A stretch of 64,000 nucleotides of DNA from Cohnella herbarum. Lineage in GTDB: Bacteria; Bacillota; Bacilli; Paenibacillales; Paenibacillaceae. Position numbers and translations under genes: made by a program. The stretch spans positions 1,798,001 through 1,862,000 of the forward strand of contig NZ_CP051680.1 in assembly GCF_012849095.1 (NCBI RefSeq), read 5' to 3'. Positions 1 through 8,677 of the stretch are shown in pieces; positions within the stretch are counted from its first letter, which is position 1; each line of letters opens with the position of its first letter. Below the pieces are notes generated by a model. It had not been told where the DNA came from and did not search any database. It worked only from the letters and a program-made list of their open reading frames with translations.

Positions 1-2
1 AA

Positions 3-64
3 AACTTCCAGCTAGGAATATAGAATCATCTAGGCGATGATTCCATATTCGTAGCATGGAAGTT
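3..64. repeat. Long imperfect palindrome (two nested stems)
   Basis: An inner stem pairs 16-30 with 36-50 (15 bp, one mismatch, 5-nt loop), and an outer stem pairs AACTTCCA at 3-10 with TGGAAGTT at 57-64. No T-run follows on the plus strand, so it is not an obvious intrinsic terminator for anything to the right. On the minus strand only two bases remain before the window edge, so a terminator in that direction cannot be excluded. Confidence 0.6.
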
Positions 65-120
65 AAGGCTTCCCGTAGAGACCCTCGCCCTGAATTCACG
101 AGGTTATACGAATAATGTTT

Positions 121-156
121 AGGTATGATTAACAAGCAACAGCTTGAATCATACCT
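121..156. repeat. Hairpin-forming inverted repeat
   Basis: AGGTATGATT at 121-130 pairs with AATCATACCT at 147-156, and inside it CAAGC (133-137) pairs with GCTTG (142-146) around a 4-nt loop. It sits in a gene-free spacer next to other repeats. No function is assignable. Confidence 0.55.
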
Positions 157-215
157 TGCTCATTGTGGATTGTCAATAGACAGGTGAGATCGTCAAGTGA
201 GATCGTGGGCAATCG

Positions 216-338
216 CTTAGGAGCGAAATAGCGGTGTTCAGCACCCTTATTTCTCCGGAATCCCGCTCGCGGAGCGAAATAGCGGTGCTCAGCACCCTTA
301 TTTCTCCGGAAACCTGTTCGTAAAGCGAAATAGCGGTG
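216..338. repeat. 51-bp tandem repeat, 2.3 copies
   Basis: The motif GCGAAATAGCGGTG starts at 223, 274 and 325, an exact 51-bp period. The first two copies continue with a small palindrome GGTG(T/C)TCAGCACC and the block CTTATTTCTCCGGAA. Because 51 is divisible by three, a minus-strand reading frame stays open across the array and gives a 17-residue peptide repeat. I treat that frame as a by-product of the repeat, since it has no ribosome binding site or recognisable domain. Confidence 0.75.
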
Positions 339-414
339 CGTTTGTTTCAATTTCGGTAAGCGGTTGCCCTGGTGTCCGAACAAGGCTATCGCATTTAATT
401 TAAGGGTTATTTAT

Positions 415-598
415 CTAACGGCTCCCACGGACGCTATTTCGTCAAAAACAAGGTTTCAAAATTCTAACGAAGCTACGCGCCTCTATTTATGCTCAATTGG
501 CATGTTTTCATAGGAAAATACCAGAATAAGAGCGCTCATCTCCGTTAGATTTTGAAAAGTACCGTTTTGAGCAAAATAACGGCCGCTGTCGCCGTTAG
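415..598. repeat. 184-bp nested inverted-repeat element
   Basis: The element is bounded by CTAACG (415) and CGTTAG (ending 598), with the same hexamers again at 464-469 and 543-548. The outer arms 415-469 and 543-598 are imperfect reverse complements, sharing blocks such as CTATTT or TTATTT, then CAAAA, then TTTCAAAAT before CTAACG. The inner arms 464-489 and about 524-548 are also related. The ordered four-arm structure looks like a dispersed intergenic element (MITE-like or REP-like) rather than coding DNA. Confidence 0.65.
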
Positions 599-670
599 AA
601 GGAACCTTGATTACGTCAAGCACTGAGGATTAGTTTAACGAGCCTAAGACGGAGCGATTAATAAACGCAG

Positions 671-779
671 TTGCCTTGCCTGACCTTGCCTGACCTTGCC
701 TGACCTTGCCTTACATTGCCTTATCTTGCCTTATCTTGCCTTGCCCTGCCCTGTACTGCCCTGCACTGCACTGCCCTGG
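671..779. repeat. Low-complexity short tandem repeat (TTGCC-based)
   Basis: The array is about 10 copies of a 10-bp unit, first exact (TGACCTTGCC three times) and then decaying through TTACATTGCC and TTATCTTGCC to CTGCC-type pentamers. It ends about 24 bp before the stop of the DUF2203 gene. It contains an open plus-strand frame of Leu/Ala/Cys-rich nonsense that I reject as a gene. Confidence 0.75.
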
Positions 780-802
780 CGCTCTACACAGCTTCCATCA
801 AC

Positions 803-1213
803 CTACATCTCGTCCGCAATTCGCTTGCGCCCCATATACCCGTCATGCCAGCCATGGTAGTGCGTAATGCTCTCTTCGCCTTCCTTCCAGCACAGGAGAA
901 TGTCTCTCCCTTTCAGGTCGGAAGGGAAATCGACGAGTCCAGGATTGATCGTCTTCAGCAGCACGCCTTTGCGGCCGAAATTCTGAATCGCAAGCTCCAC
1001 TTCCATACGCATGAAGTCTATCCGGGTTTCGATCTCGAATAGCGGATCGTGCCCGTTGACGGATTGGCCATGCTTGTTGCTCGATTTGATTTTCTGAAAC
1101 TCTTGATAGTGCAGTTCAATCTGGTTCACCAGCGCTTGCAGATCGGCGAGCTCTTCTTTGATCTGAGGCAGCAATGCGTTCGCTTCTTCAAGCGTAAACA
1201 ACTTCCCATCCAT
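803..1213 (-). CDS. DUF2203 family protein
   Basis: This 136-residue cytoplasmic protein opens with the hallmark FTLEEANALLPQIKEELADL, followed by a helical region to about residue 45. A C-terminal half then contains IDFMRMEVELAIQNFGRKGVLLKTINPGLVDFP and the tail WHDGYMGRKRI. These are the conserved blocks of the DUF2203 family, which has no established function. The start is well supported by AAGGAG eight bases upstream of ATG. It appears monocistronic, and the next gene upstream is an SDR on the same strand 56 bp away. Confidence 0.85.
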   Translation of the reverse strand: MDGKLFTLEEANALLPQIKEELADLQALVNQIELHYQEFQKIKSSNKHGQSVNGHDPLFEIETRIDFMRMEVELAIQNFGRKGVLLKTINPGLVDFPSDLKGRDILLCWKEGEESITHYHGWHDGYMGRKRIADEM

Positions 1214-1269
1214 CGTCTATCTACTCCTTACGTACGGGGAATATCCTATTCGGAAATGCGAAACGAATC

Positions 1270-1950
1270 TCATTTTCTCGAGATATCTATTATATCTTTA
1301 ACTTCTAAAACGGACTTCGGATAGTCGATATTCACCGAACGGATCATCGCTATGCCAAGCTCCCTTAACGTAATCACGTGTTTCGGGAACAGTCGTCTTA
1401 ATAAGGGATAGAGCCAACTGAACGCGTAATAATATTTTTGCGTATACAATGCCCCTTTAGTCGGGTGCATATAACCGGGTCTGAATAGATACGCTCTTCT
1501 GAAAGGCAGCTTCAACAAATCGTTCTCCGTCTTCCCCTTTACTCTCGCCCACATGCTCTTTCCTTGCTCCGTGCTATCCGTGGATGCTCCGGAAACGTAG
1601 CAAAATACCATGTCGGCATTTATCCTAGACAACAGAGTCGCCACGCCAAGAGTGAGGTCATAGGTAACCCGACGATACTCCTCCTCTTTCATTCCGACCG
1701 AAGATACGCCTAAGCAAAAATAGCAAGCGTTATATCCGGCAAGCTCGTTCTCGATCGGAGTCAAATCGAAAAAATCGCCATGTATGATTTCCTTCAGCTT
1801 AGGATGCGATATGCCGCTAGGCTTGCGATTGATGATCAATACTTGTTCGACATCTGCATTCGATAAGCACTCGCGGAGCACGCCTTCGCCGACCATGCCG
1901 GTTGCCCCCGTAATGATCGCCCTTATTTTCTTCAGAAGAGTCCACCCCAT
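1270..1950 (-). CDS. Atypical SDR / NAD(P)H-binding oxidoreductase
   Basis: The protein is 226 residues long. The N-terminal TGATGMVGEGVL is the dinucleotide-binding glycine motif of extended/atypical short-chain dehydrogenases, and the following INRK would contact the cofactor. Around residue 120 YVSGAST is followed by a WARVKGKTE segment, where the usual YxxxK catalytic pair is WxxxK, as in non-catalytic or HTATIP2-like members. The C-terminus has LFRPGYMHP, typical of this group. The N-terminal start is uncertain: ATG at 1950 has no good Shine-Dalgarno, whereas GGGGTGG lies a few codons inside. Substrate unknown. Confidence 0.8.
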   Translation of the reverse strand: MGWTLLKKIRAIITGATGMVGEGVLRECLSNADVEQVLIINRKPSGISHPKLKEIIHGDFFDLTPIENELAGYNACYFCLGVSSVGMKEEEYRRVTYDLTLGVATLLSRINADMVFCYVSGASTDSTEQGKSMWARVKGKTENDLLKLPFRRAYLFRPGYMHPTKGALYTQKYYYAFSWLYPLLRRLFPKHVITLRELGIAMIRSVNIDYPKSVLEVKDIIDISRK

Positions 1951-2071
1951 TCGCCGAGTTCAACTTCTTAACGAATCGTATATATGTAAACTATACCATT
2001 GATAGAAGTAGATTTCCTAATGCTTGGAATGGACAATCCCGATTTTTTTCGATTTTCGGGTCATGAAGTCG

Positions 2072-4252
2072 TTAAAGCTTAACCGGCATTAACTGCTCGT
2101 CCGTCGTTTTCTTTTTCTTGATCATGAAGTAAACGAACGTCAAGGTGAGAAATACGATCAAATATAGCGCCAAATAAGCGCACTGAATTCGTAAATTGTC
2201 GTAGTCCCCGCTGGAGATGACGTCTCTAAAGCCGCGAATGCTATAGGTCATGGGCAGCCACGGATTCATCGCCTTCGCCCATCCGGGAAGAAGCTCGAGC
2301 GGGAACGTACCCGCGCTTGAGGCGAGTTGGAAAATCATGATCAACAGCACGACGAAACGACCCGGCAAATCCAGCCAAGTGACGATCGCTTGAACGATTA
2401 GCATAAAAGTCAATCCGACTAACGCCGTGTATAGATAGAATAATGGGACATTCTGTACTTCCAGCCCTAGAATAAACACGAGGATCGTAACTAGGATAAG
2501 CGACTGCGCTATGCTGATCAAACCGAAAGTCAACGTCTTCGCGATAAACAGCGGAACGCCAGAGGCATCTTCGACGACCGTCGTACGACCCGAGATGATC
2601 GTCGTAAAGACGAGCGCGCCCGCGAACAGCGCCATTGAAATAAAGTATGGCGCAATACCGTTGCCGTACAGCGACACCTTTCGCTCGTTATTGGATTTTA
2701 TCGTAACCGGCTGCGCCAGCATCTGTATCATCTTGTCATTGGCTTGGATCGTTGAAGTCTTCTCCGCTGCCTCGTTCAATTTAACGTCCAATTGTCGGGC
2801 ACCTTCCGCCAGTTCCGCCGCACCGGTAGCTAACGGCGCCGAGCCCGTCTTTAATTGCGCAGCTCCGTCGGCCACTTTACCGATTCCATTCGTTAGCTGG
2901 CTCATCCCGGTTTTCAACTGCTCCGCTCCCGAGCCTACTTGTCCGGCGCCTTGCGCCAGCTTGTCGCTGCCGTTTACGATCTTAGAGAAGTTGGCATTAT
3001 ACGTCCGGAGTCCGTCGAATAACCGCTTCTGTCCTCCTTGCAAATCCGTCGCGCCTTGAAGTAATCGGGTTTGGGCGTCGCTTATCGCTTGGGAACCCGC
3101 CAGCGCTTGCTGCTGTCCGGTAACAACGGCTTTGCTGCCCGATAGAAGCTCGTTCTGACCGCTTAACAGCGCACGAGTCCCCTTGGATACGTCTTGACTT
3201 GCCGCTAGCAAGTTGCTCAATTGCGTATCGGCTGCCCATTCCGGATGATCGTCGATTACCTTCTGCAATCCCGCAGCAAGCCGCGAACTGCCGTCAGCCA
3301 ATTCCGAGAGGCTTGAAATGGAATTCTCAAGTCCGCTCCCTAATTTTTTCGTGCCTGACGAAGCATCCTTTAGGGCTGCGGTAAGACGATCCGCCCCCTC
3401 TTTGGACGACTTTATTCCGTTGTACAGTCCCGTTGAACCTTGCGCGGCTTGCTCAGCGCCTTGCTGCAGCTTCTTCCCTGCATCGAATAACTGCCTTGCG
3501 CCCGCCGACCATTCCGTCATTCCGGCGTTTAATTGGGATGCTCCCGCATGCACCTTGCTTGATCCTTCGCGCAGCAATCCGACTTTGGCGTTCAGTTGAG
3601 CGGTACCGTTCGCAAGATCGGATATCCCTCCCGCGACTTTAACGATTCCATCGTTAAGCGACGCGGCCCCTTCGTTTAATTTCTTGGCTCCGTCGCCTGC
3701 GGAGCTAAGTCCGCTGGACAACGTCTCGAACTGAGAGTAAATACTTCGCGAGTAGGCTTCCGTAAGATTATGCGAAAGCTTCTCCTTGAGCTCCTTCGTT
3801 GCATTCTCGCTAATCTGACCGGCGACGAAATTGTAATAGCTGTTGGATTCGAAAATAATTTCCGCCTGAACCGGGTTATCGTTCGCTAACGATGCCACTT
3901 CCCGCGAGAAATTCGCCGGTATCGTGATGGCCGCGTAGTAGCGATTCCCCCTCATCCCGACCTCCGCTTCTTCCTCGTTGACGAATTGCCAATGAAAGCT
4001 GTTATTTCCCCTAAGCTCGTCTACGAAATCCTGTCCCGCATTCAGCGTTTCCCCTTGAAAGCTTGCTCCCTCGTCCATGTTCACGATGGCTACCGGAAGT
4101 CCGCTCAATTGGCCATAGGGATCCCATGCTCCCTTGATCAAAAACCCGCTATACAAGATAGGGATGAATGCGACCGCGACGAAAGTAACGACGAGCATCG
4201 GTTGGCGGATAAAATATTTAAAGGCCTGATTAAACACTTGAAAATATCGCAT
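2072..4252 (-). CDS. yhgE: YhgE/Pip family membrane protein
   Basis: About 726 residues. One N-terminal membrane helix (FIRQPMLVVTFVAVAFIPILYSGFLI) precedes a soluble segment with the family motif LPVAIVNMDEGASFQG. Next comes a long extracellular coiled region built of repeated L-x-x-G-A-x-x-L-x-x-G heptad-like units. The last 200 residues hold about five membrane helices of ABC-2 permease type. This is the architecture of Bacillus YhgE and phage-infection-protein homologues, whose role is thought to be export or envelope related. I place the start at ATG 4252, preceded by GGGGGA; an in-frame ATG further upstream would lie inside the preceding terminator. Confidence 0.88.
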   Translation of the reverse strand: MRYFQVFNQAFKYFIRQPMLVVTFVAVAFIPILYSGFLIKGAWDPYGQLSGLPVAIVNMDEGASFQGETLNAGQDFVDELRGNNSFHWQFVNEEEAEVGMRGNRYYAAITIPANFSREVASLANDNPVQAEIIFESNSYYNFVAGQISENATKELKEKLSHNLTEAYSRSIYSQFETLSSGLSSAGDGAKKLNEGAASLNDGIVKVAGGISDLANGTAQLNAKVGLLREGSSKVHAGASQLNAGMTEWSAGARQLFDAGKKLQQGAEQAAQGSTGLYNGIKSSKEGADRLTAALKDASSGTKKLGSGLENSISSLSELADGSSRLAAGLQKVIDDHPEWAADTQLSNLLAASQDVSKGTRALLSGQNELLSGSKAVVTGQQQALAGSQAISDAQTRLLQGATDLQGGQKRLFDGLRTYNANFSKIVNGSDKLAQGAGQVGSGAEQLKTGMSQLTNGIGKVADGAAQLKTGSAPLATGAAELAEGARQLDVKLNEAAEKTSTIQANDKMIQMLAQPVTIKSNNERKVSLYGNGIAPYFISMALFAGALVFTTIISGRTTVVEDASGVPLFIAKTLTFGLISIAQSLILVTILVFILGLEVQNVPLFYLYTALVGLTFMLIVQAIVTWLDLPGRFVVLLIMIFQLASSAGTFPLELLPGWAKAMNPWLPMTYSIRGFRDVISSGDYDNLRIQCAYLALYLIVFLTLTFVYFMIKKKKTTDEQLMPVKL

Positions 4253-4313
4253 ATCGTCCCCCGATTCGTAAGTGATTCGGTGGTAGTATGTTACAATCAC
4301 CCCGGGCCGTATG

Positions 4314-4354
4314 CAAAAAAGAAGCCGATCATCGCATTCGCGATGATCGGCTTC
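4314..4354 (-). terminator. Intrinsic terminator of the azoreductase gene
   Basis: A perfect 15-bp stem (4321-4335 with 4340-4354) has a 4-nt loop and is followed, on the minus strand, by six T residues (4315-4320). It lies 29 bp after the azoR stop codon and just upstream of the yhgE ribosome binding site, so it separates the two transcription units. Confidence 0.92.
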
Positions 4355-4383
4355 CCGCTTCCTATGATCGGACAATTGAATTC

Positions 4384-5010
4384 TTAGAATCCGACCGCCG
4401 CTTTTTCAGCTTTCGCAACCCCTTCGGATACGAGGGTTTCCGCTTGCGCAGGCAATTGGTTGTGTCCTTCAACGATAATGTTCTCGAAATTCGTCACGCC
4501 GAAGAACGACATGATGTTGTAGATGTAGTTAAAGGACATTTCCGCGGCCACTGCAGGACCTTCGGAGTAAATGCCTCCGCGAGCGTTCAACAAAGCGATC
4601 TTCTTGTCCGGAATCAGACCGACCGGACCTTGCTCCGTATATTTGAACGTTTTGCCGGCTTCGTAGATGTAATCGATATACGTATGCAATACCGCAGGGA
4701 TCGTCAGGTTCCATAGCGGGAATCCGAAGACGACTTTATCCGCCGCTAGAAATTGCTCGAGATATTTGTGCTTCACGGCTACGGCCGCTTGCTCTTCTGG
4801 CGTCAGATCATAACCGCGGGCCGCTTTGAAGCTTCCGTTGATCATATCCGCGTTCAGGTATGGCAATGTTTCTTGGAACAGATCCAACTCGACGATCGTA
4901 TCTTCAGGATGGCTAGCTTTGTAGCTATCCAAGAATGCTTGATATAGTTTAACGCTAACGGCTTGTTCGATCGCGCGGTCGTTCGCTTTAACGAATAATA
5001 CGGTACTCAT
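4384..5010 (-). CDS. azoR: FMN-dependent NADH-azoreductase
   Basis: This 208-residue flavodoxin-fold protein reduces azo bonds and quinones using NADH. It shows MSTVLFVKANDR at the N-terminus, VVFGFPLWNLTIPAVLHTYIDYI in the middle and the glycine-rich LNARGGIYSEGP loop that binds FMN. The size is right for the family (about 200-211 residues). ATG 5010 has GGAGGAAATTCAT directly upstream. It is monocistronic, closed by the strong terminator at 4314-4354. An inverted repeat about 30-50 bp upstream suggests control by a MarR/HxlR-type redox repressor, as known for Bacillus azoR genes; that is inference. Confidence 0.92.
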   Translation of the reverse strand: MSTVLFVKANDRAIEQAVSVKLYQAFLDSYKASHPEDTIVELDLFQETLPYLNADMINGSFKAARGYDLTPEEQAAVAVKHKYLEQFLAADKVVFGFPLWNLTIPAVLHTYIDYIYEAGKTFKYTEQGPVGLIPDKKIALLNARGGIYSEGPAVAAEMSFNYIYNIMSFFGVTNFENIIVEGHNQLPAQAETLVSEGVAKAEKAAVGF

Positions 5011-5038
5011 ATGAATTTCCTCCAGATGTTTTTTTATT

Positions 5039-5061
5039 TAGTTAGTAACTTAAAGTAACTA
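5039..5061. promoter_or_regulatory. Candidate operator upstream of azoR
   Basis: TAGTTA (5039-5044) and TAACTA (5056-5061) form an inverted repeat with 11-bp spacing, overlaid by a direct repeat of AGTAACT. Position 29-51 bp before the azoR start fits a repressor site. Binding protein unknown; no regulator gene is adjacent. Confidence 0.4.
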
Positions 5062-5122
5062 TAAATGACTATACACGCATTCCCCACCGCTCACATCGGT
5101 AAATAGGCGGATTTCGGCGCAC

Positions 5123-5144
5123 AAAAAAATCCGCCATAGGCGGA
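5123..5144 (-). terminator. Terminator of the two-component operon
   Basis: TCCGCC (5130-5135) pairs with GGCGGA (5139-5144) around a 3-nt loop, and on the minus strand the stem is followed by seven T residues (5123-5129). It lies about 80 bp past the response regulator stop codon. Confidence 0.8.
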
Positions 5145-5223
5145 GGACCGGTCGTAAGACTTTAGTCGTAGAAGCTTGTCCGTGCTTCAATCCCGTTTAT
5201 CGTTCACCGTTAGCTCTGGGTAT

Positions 5224-5883
5224 TTAACCGTTAGAATGGAATACTTGAACCGCGAACAACGCGGCTTGCGTTCGATCGGATAAATTCAATTTGCTCAAAA
5301 TACTGCTCACGTGCGTTTTCACCGTTTTCTCGGCGACGACAAGCGCTTGCGCGATTTCCTTATTGCTTAATCCTTTGGTCAATTGCTCCAATACCTCTAT
5401 CTCTCTTGGAGTCAGCGAGTTGATCGCTTCTTTCCCCGGTAACTTCTTAGGCTCGTGAGCAATCGGCGATAGTTGCGATAAGATCGCGTTAGAGATTTCC
5501 GGGTGCAGCTGGATATTGCCTTTATAAGCGCTTCGAATCGCCTCGACCAGTTGATCCGGCTCAACTTCCTTCAACATATAACCGATCGCTCCCGTCTGCA
5601 AAGCAGGCACGATGTGGCTGCGATCCGAGAAGCTCGTCAATACGAGAACTTTAACGTTCGGGTGTTGCTCGGAGATTAAACGACTTGCTTCAATCCCGTC
5701 CATGACTGGCATATTCAAATCCATAAGCACTATGTCAGGCTGTAATTCCGCGGCAAGCTCGACCGCTTCTTTACCATTATGCGCTTCTCCGACGATCTCG
5801 AAATCCGGCTGCAAACCAAGAAAAAACGAGATTCCTTTCAGTACGAGCTGATGATCGTCCGCTAACAATAATCTAATCTTCAA
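5224..5883 (-). CDS. NarL/LuxR-family response regulator
   Basis: About 219 residues. The receiver domain (1-120) has the acidic pair DDH near the start, the phosphoacceptor in DIVLMDLNMP and the conserved Lys in MLKEVEPD. The C-terminal LuxR-type HTH includes SLTPREIEVLEQLTKGLSNKEIAQAL. I choose the TTG start at 5883: AAGGAG lies five bases upstream, and the TTG overlaps the TGA of the kinase gene (TTGA), the usual sign of translational coupling. A longer ATG start at 5907 has a worse fit. It is the partner of the kinase encoded just before it, and the target genes are unknown. Confidence 0.9.
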   Translation of the reverse strand: MKIRLLLADDHQLVLKGISFFLGLQPDFEIVGEAHNGKEAVELAAELQPDIVLMDLNMPVMDGIEASRLISEQHPNVKVLVLTSFSDRSHIVPALQTGAIGYMLKEVEPDQLVEAIRSAYKGNIQLHPEISNAILSQLSPIAHEPKKLPGKEAINSLTPREIEVLEQLTKGLSNKEIAQALVVAEKTVKTHVSSILSKLNLSDRTQAALFAVQVFHSNG

Positions 5884-7544
5884 AGTTGCTCCTTCTCCTC
5901 CGAGCATTTCTCCTCCACGACATGAACCGGGATCGTCACTTTGACCGTGGAAGCTTGCCCTTTACCGCTTGAAATCGTAATCTCGCCTCCGAGAGCTTCC
6001 GCCCTTTCCCGCATCGACATCATGCCCATCGTCAGCTTGCCTTTCTTCTTCTCGTTGGAAAACCCGGTTCCCTTGTCCGTGATTTCCAAGCTGGTGCCCG
6101 TTTCCGATTTGGTCAATCGGATATAAGCGACGTTCGTTCCCGCATGCTTCTTCACGTTGTTAAGCGCTTCTTGGCCGATTCGCCACAACGCTTCCTCGAT
6201 CGCCCGGGGTAACTCCATAATGCCTTCCGCCTGTTCGTATACCGTTAAATCCAGAGTTTGCCCGTATTGCTTCAACGCCGGCAATAAACCGTTCTCCAAT
6301 CCGGCCGGCCGAAGTTGCCAGATCAGCTCTCTCATTTCCTTGAGCACCTCTTGCGAGAGCTGACCGATCTCCTGCAACGATTGCTTAACGATAGGGGAAT
6401 CGCCGCCTAACACGGCTTCGGCGCCCTTGGCCATGAACGATAGAGAAAATACCTTCTGAATGACCGAATCATGTAGATCCCGAGCCATCCGGTTTCTCTC
6501 CTCAAGCAACGCAAGCTCGCTTCTCTGTTCGTAAATTCGCAGATTTTCGATGCTTAACGTAAGATGATCGCCTAGCGAATACATGAAATCTTCGTGCATC
6601 TCGTCGAATTGTTCATGATTCGGGCTGCTGATCAACAGCACGCCGAACGGACGACCTCTTGCGCGAAGAGGGATCGCGGCTGCGGACACGTAATGGGGCA
6701 CGCCGACTTCGGAGAGCGTTGACGGACACTCTTTCCCGGAATGAGATTCGATAATAAGACGATTATGGCGGAAAGCTTTGCTGACTAAACCGGACTCGTC
6801 ATGGGACAGCGCCTGCCACTTCTCGTCCACCCTGTTTTCCTTGTATTGAGCTCGCAACGACAGTTCCTGATTCCTATGAACGAACAAGGAAACATGCGCC
6901 CAATCGAATGCATTCCCGATAATATGTACGGCTTTGACTTGCAATTGATTAAGATCCGGAATGGAATTAATCCGTTGAATGACGTCGCCCAGCTTCGCAT
7001 AGAGCGCAGCGTTCCTCTCTTGCGCTTGATAGAGCCGAATTCTCTTGATCGCCATCCCGATCTGCAAAGCAACGGCTTGCAATAAGGCGAGCTCGTCTTC
7101 CGAGTAGCGTACCTTACCCGGCATTGCGACGTTAAGCAAGCCAAAACTCTCGCTTCCGGCGTTTAACGGAACGGTCGCATGATGCGTAATGCCTTCCGTA
7201 TCCCCAACCCCATTGGCAATCGCGTATGAAATTCGTTTGCATTCGATAATATTCGTAGCCCGATCCAATCCGTTTTGTTTGTATCGAATGATACAGGAGC
7301 AATCTTCGCCGCACATCAACGAGTAGTTGCCTGCCGTTAACGCGGGAGGGAGTCGATGCCATGCCGCGCATGGATTACCGGGATGATCGTACGTCAGGAA
7401 GATCCATCCCGTCGTAAAGGCGGTTACCTCCATAAGCTTTTGCAACACGTCGTTCAACATCTCGTTCATTTCATTCGTCGTGTTGAGAAGCTCCGCGATT
7501 TCCTTAAGGGCTAACAGCTCATTCGTGCGAATCTCCCTCGGCAT
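5880..7544 (-). CDS. GAF-domain sensor histidine kinase (HisKA_3)
   Basis: The protein is 554 residues with no membrane helix, so a cytoplasmic sensor. Two GAF domains (about 20-160 and 185-330) precede the HisKA_3 dimerisation helix with EERNRMARDLHDSVIQKVF, where His is the phosphorylation site. An HATPase_c domain follows with NNVKKHAGT and DKGTGF. The first GAF carries a cysteine cluster (CGEDCSC, then C in IIECKRI) that could bind a metal or sense redox; this is inference. It overlaps the response regulator by 4 bp and follows the VanW gene by 70 bp on the same strand, so the three may be one transcript. Confidence 0.9.
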   Translation of the reverse strand: MPREIRTNELLALKEIAELLNTTNEMNEMLNDVLQKLMEVTAFTTGWIFLTYDHPGNPCAAWHRLPPALTAGNYSLMCGEDCSCIIRYKQNGLDRATNIIECKRISYAIANGVGDTEGITHHATVPLNAGSESFGLLNVAMPGKVRYSEDELALLQAVALQIGMAIKRIRLYQAQERNAALYAKLGDVIQRINSIPDLNQLQVKAVHIIGNAFDWAHVSLFVHRNQELSLRAQYKENRVDEKWQALSHDESGLVSKAFRHNRLIIESHSGKECPSTLSEVGVPHYVSAAAIPLRARGRPFGVLLISSPNHEQFDEMHEDFMYSLGDHLTLSIENLRIYEQRSELALLEERNRMARDLHDSVIQKVFSLSFMAKGAEAVLGGDSPIVKQSLQEIGQLSQEVLKEMRELIWQLRPAGLENGLLPALKQYGQTLDLTVYEQAEGIMELPRAIEEALWRIGQEALNNVKKHAGTNVAYIRLTKSETGTSLEITDKGTGFSNEKKKGKLTMGMMSMRERAEALGGEITISSGKGQASTVKVTIPVHVVEEKCSEEKEQL

Positions 7545-7614
7545 GCGTTCATCTCCTCCCCTTTGTAGCCGGATTTAACTATTTTACTGCTTTCGCCCCC
7601 TAAGACACAATGAG

Positions 7615-8547
7615 TTATGGCATGATCCGTTGAACATTCTGGTCGGCCGGCACTTCTTCGGGCAACCGTTTTGACGCTCTCGGAACTTCCCGCGGCTTCT
7701 CGTTCACTTCGTCGGCGGAATACAGGATGATGCTCACCTGTCCTCCGTACACGACGGCCCGGATCAGAATGGGATAGCTGTAATTATTCTGAAAGGAGAA
7801 ATCAGGGCCGTACCAACTCACCGTTGCATCGCGTCCGGGCGGGACGTATGGAACCCTTCTGCTATGCGAATAGCGTTGAACGATCTGCATCCCCGCGCGA
7901 TCCGCAGCATTGAACAGCGTCGAGGAAATTTGACAGATCCCGCCTCCGATCCCTTCCGCGACTTCGCCTCTAACGATTACTTTAGCGCGTTGGTAACCTT
8001 TGCTCGCGGAACGTTCCCCGACGACTTTATTAAACGAGAAGGTTTCCCCTGGAAACACGTAATGATTGTTGATGGCTTTGGCGGCGAGTTTGATATTGTG
8101 CGAACGATTTTTGTTGTTTGAATTAAAATAAGTCGTATAGACGCCGATCTGTTTCTCCCGAATGGAAGTCAGAAGTTCGGTATCTACCTTAGGATGCAGC
8201 TTTCGTAACGGTGCTTCAATCCGTAAAGATTTGCCTTCGACGATATAGCCGTACACCCGATCCATGAAGGCAAAACGATTCAATTCGCTTCCCGCTTGTT
8301 CGGGTACGATCCTTCCCCCGTCGTCGAGACCGGCGTTGACAGGAGCGCGATATACGCGTTTGCTGACATCGTCAATAAGCTTGTCAAGCTTGTTTTCGTT
8401 CACTACGGGCAGCCCTAAATAAGGAAGCGTGTAATCCGATCGCTTAATGCTGGCAACGGTTTGATCATGATCGACCACGATTGCGCTATCCGGAAGAGCT
8501 GTTTGACCTACGAGCATCATCACTCCTAAGAGCCAATGAAATCCCAA
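7615..8547 (-). CDS. VanW family protein, putative cell-wall associated
   Basis: The protein is 310 residues. It begins with a short hydrophobic stretch (WLLGVMMLVGQTALP) that could be a signal sequence. A region like the peptidoglycan-binding domain that precedes VanW follows, and then the VanW domain proper: FNSNNKNRSHNIKLAAKAINNHYVFPGETFSFNKVVGERS, GEVAEGIGGGICQISSTLFNA and SHSRRVPYVPPGRDATV. The function of VanW is unproven. It occurs in vancomycin-resistance clusters and commonly in sporulating Firmicutes. The TTG start at 8547 follows GGGGGA by seven bases. Together with the downstream kinase/regulator pair this may be a cell-envelope response unit. Confidence 0.87.
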   Translation of the reverse strand: MGFHWLLGVMMLVGQTALPDSAIVVDHDQTVASIKRSDYTLPYLGLPVVNENKLDKLIDDVSKRVYRAPVNAGLDDGGRIVPEQAGSELNRFAFMDRVYGYIVEGKSLRIEAPLRKLHPKVDTELLTSIREKQIGVYTTYFNSNNKNRSHNIKLAAKAINNHYVFPGETFSFNKVVGERSASKGYQRAKVIVRGEVAEGIGGGICQISSTLFNAADRAGMQIVQRYSHSRRVPYVPPGRDATVSWYGPDFSFQNNYSYPILIRAVVYGGQVSIILYSADEVNEKPREVPRASKRLPEEVPADQNVQRIMP

Positions 8548-8677
8548 TTCTTAGTCCCCCAATACGACATCGATTCCTAAGCTTGATTTGGCACATGCCT
8601 TCCTACTATCCCCCACACCCTTACATAATTATTTGACGCGATGCGGAAAATAAAAAAAAGGAATCGGAGGGAAATCA

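Noticed and set aside
129..383. Minus-strand open frame encoding a 17-residue tandem repeat peptide
   Set aside because: The open frame follows from a 51-bp DNA repeat (multiple of three). There is no ribosome binding site, and flanking DNA is repeat-rich and non-coding in character.
716..1042. Plus-strand frame rich in Leu/Cys/Ala
   Set aside because: It is generated by the TTGCC/CTGCC low-complexity array and continues antisense through the well-supported DUF2203 gene.
4253..4375. N-terminal extension of YhgE
   Set aside because: The extra 41 codons lie within the azoR terminator and have no homology-like features; a good ribosome site precedes the internal ATG at 4252.
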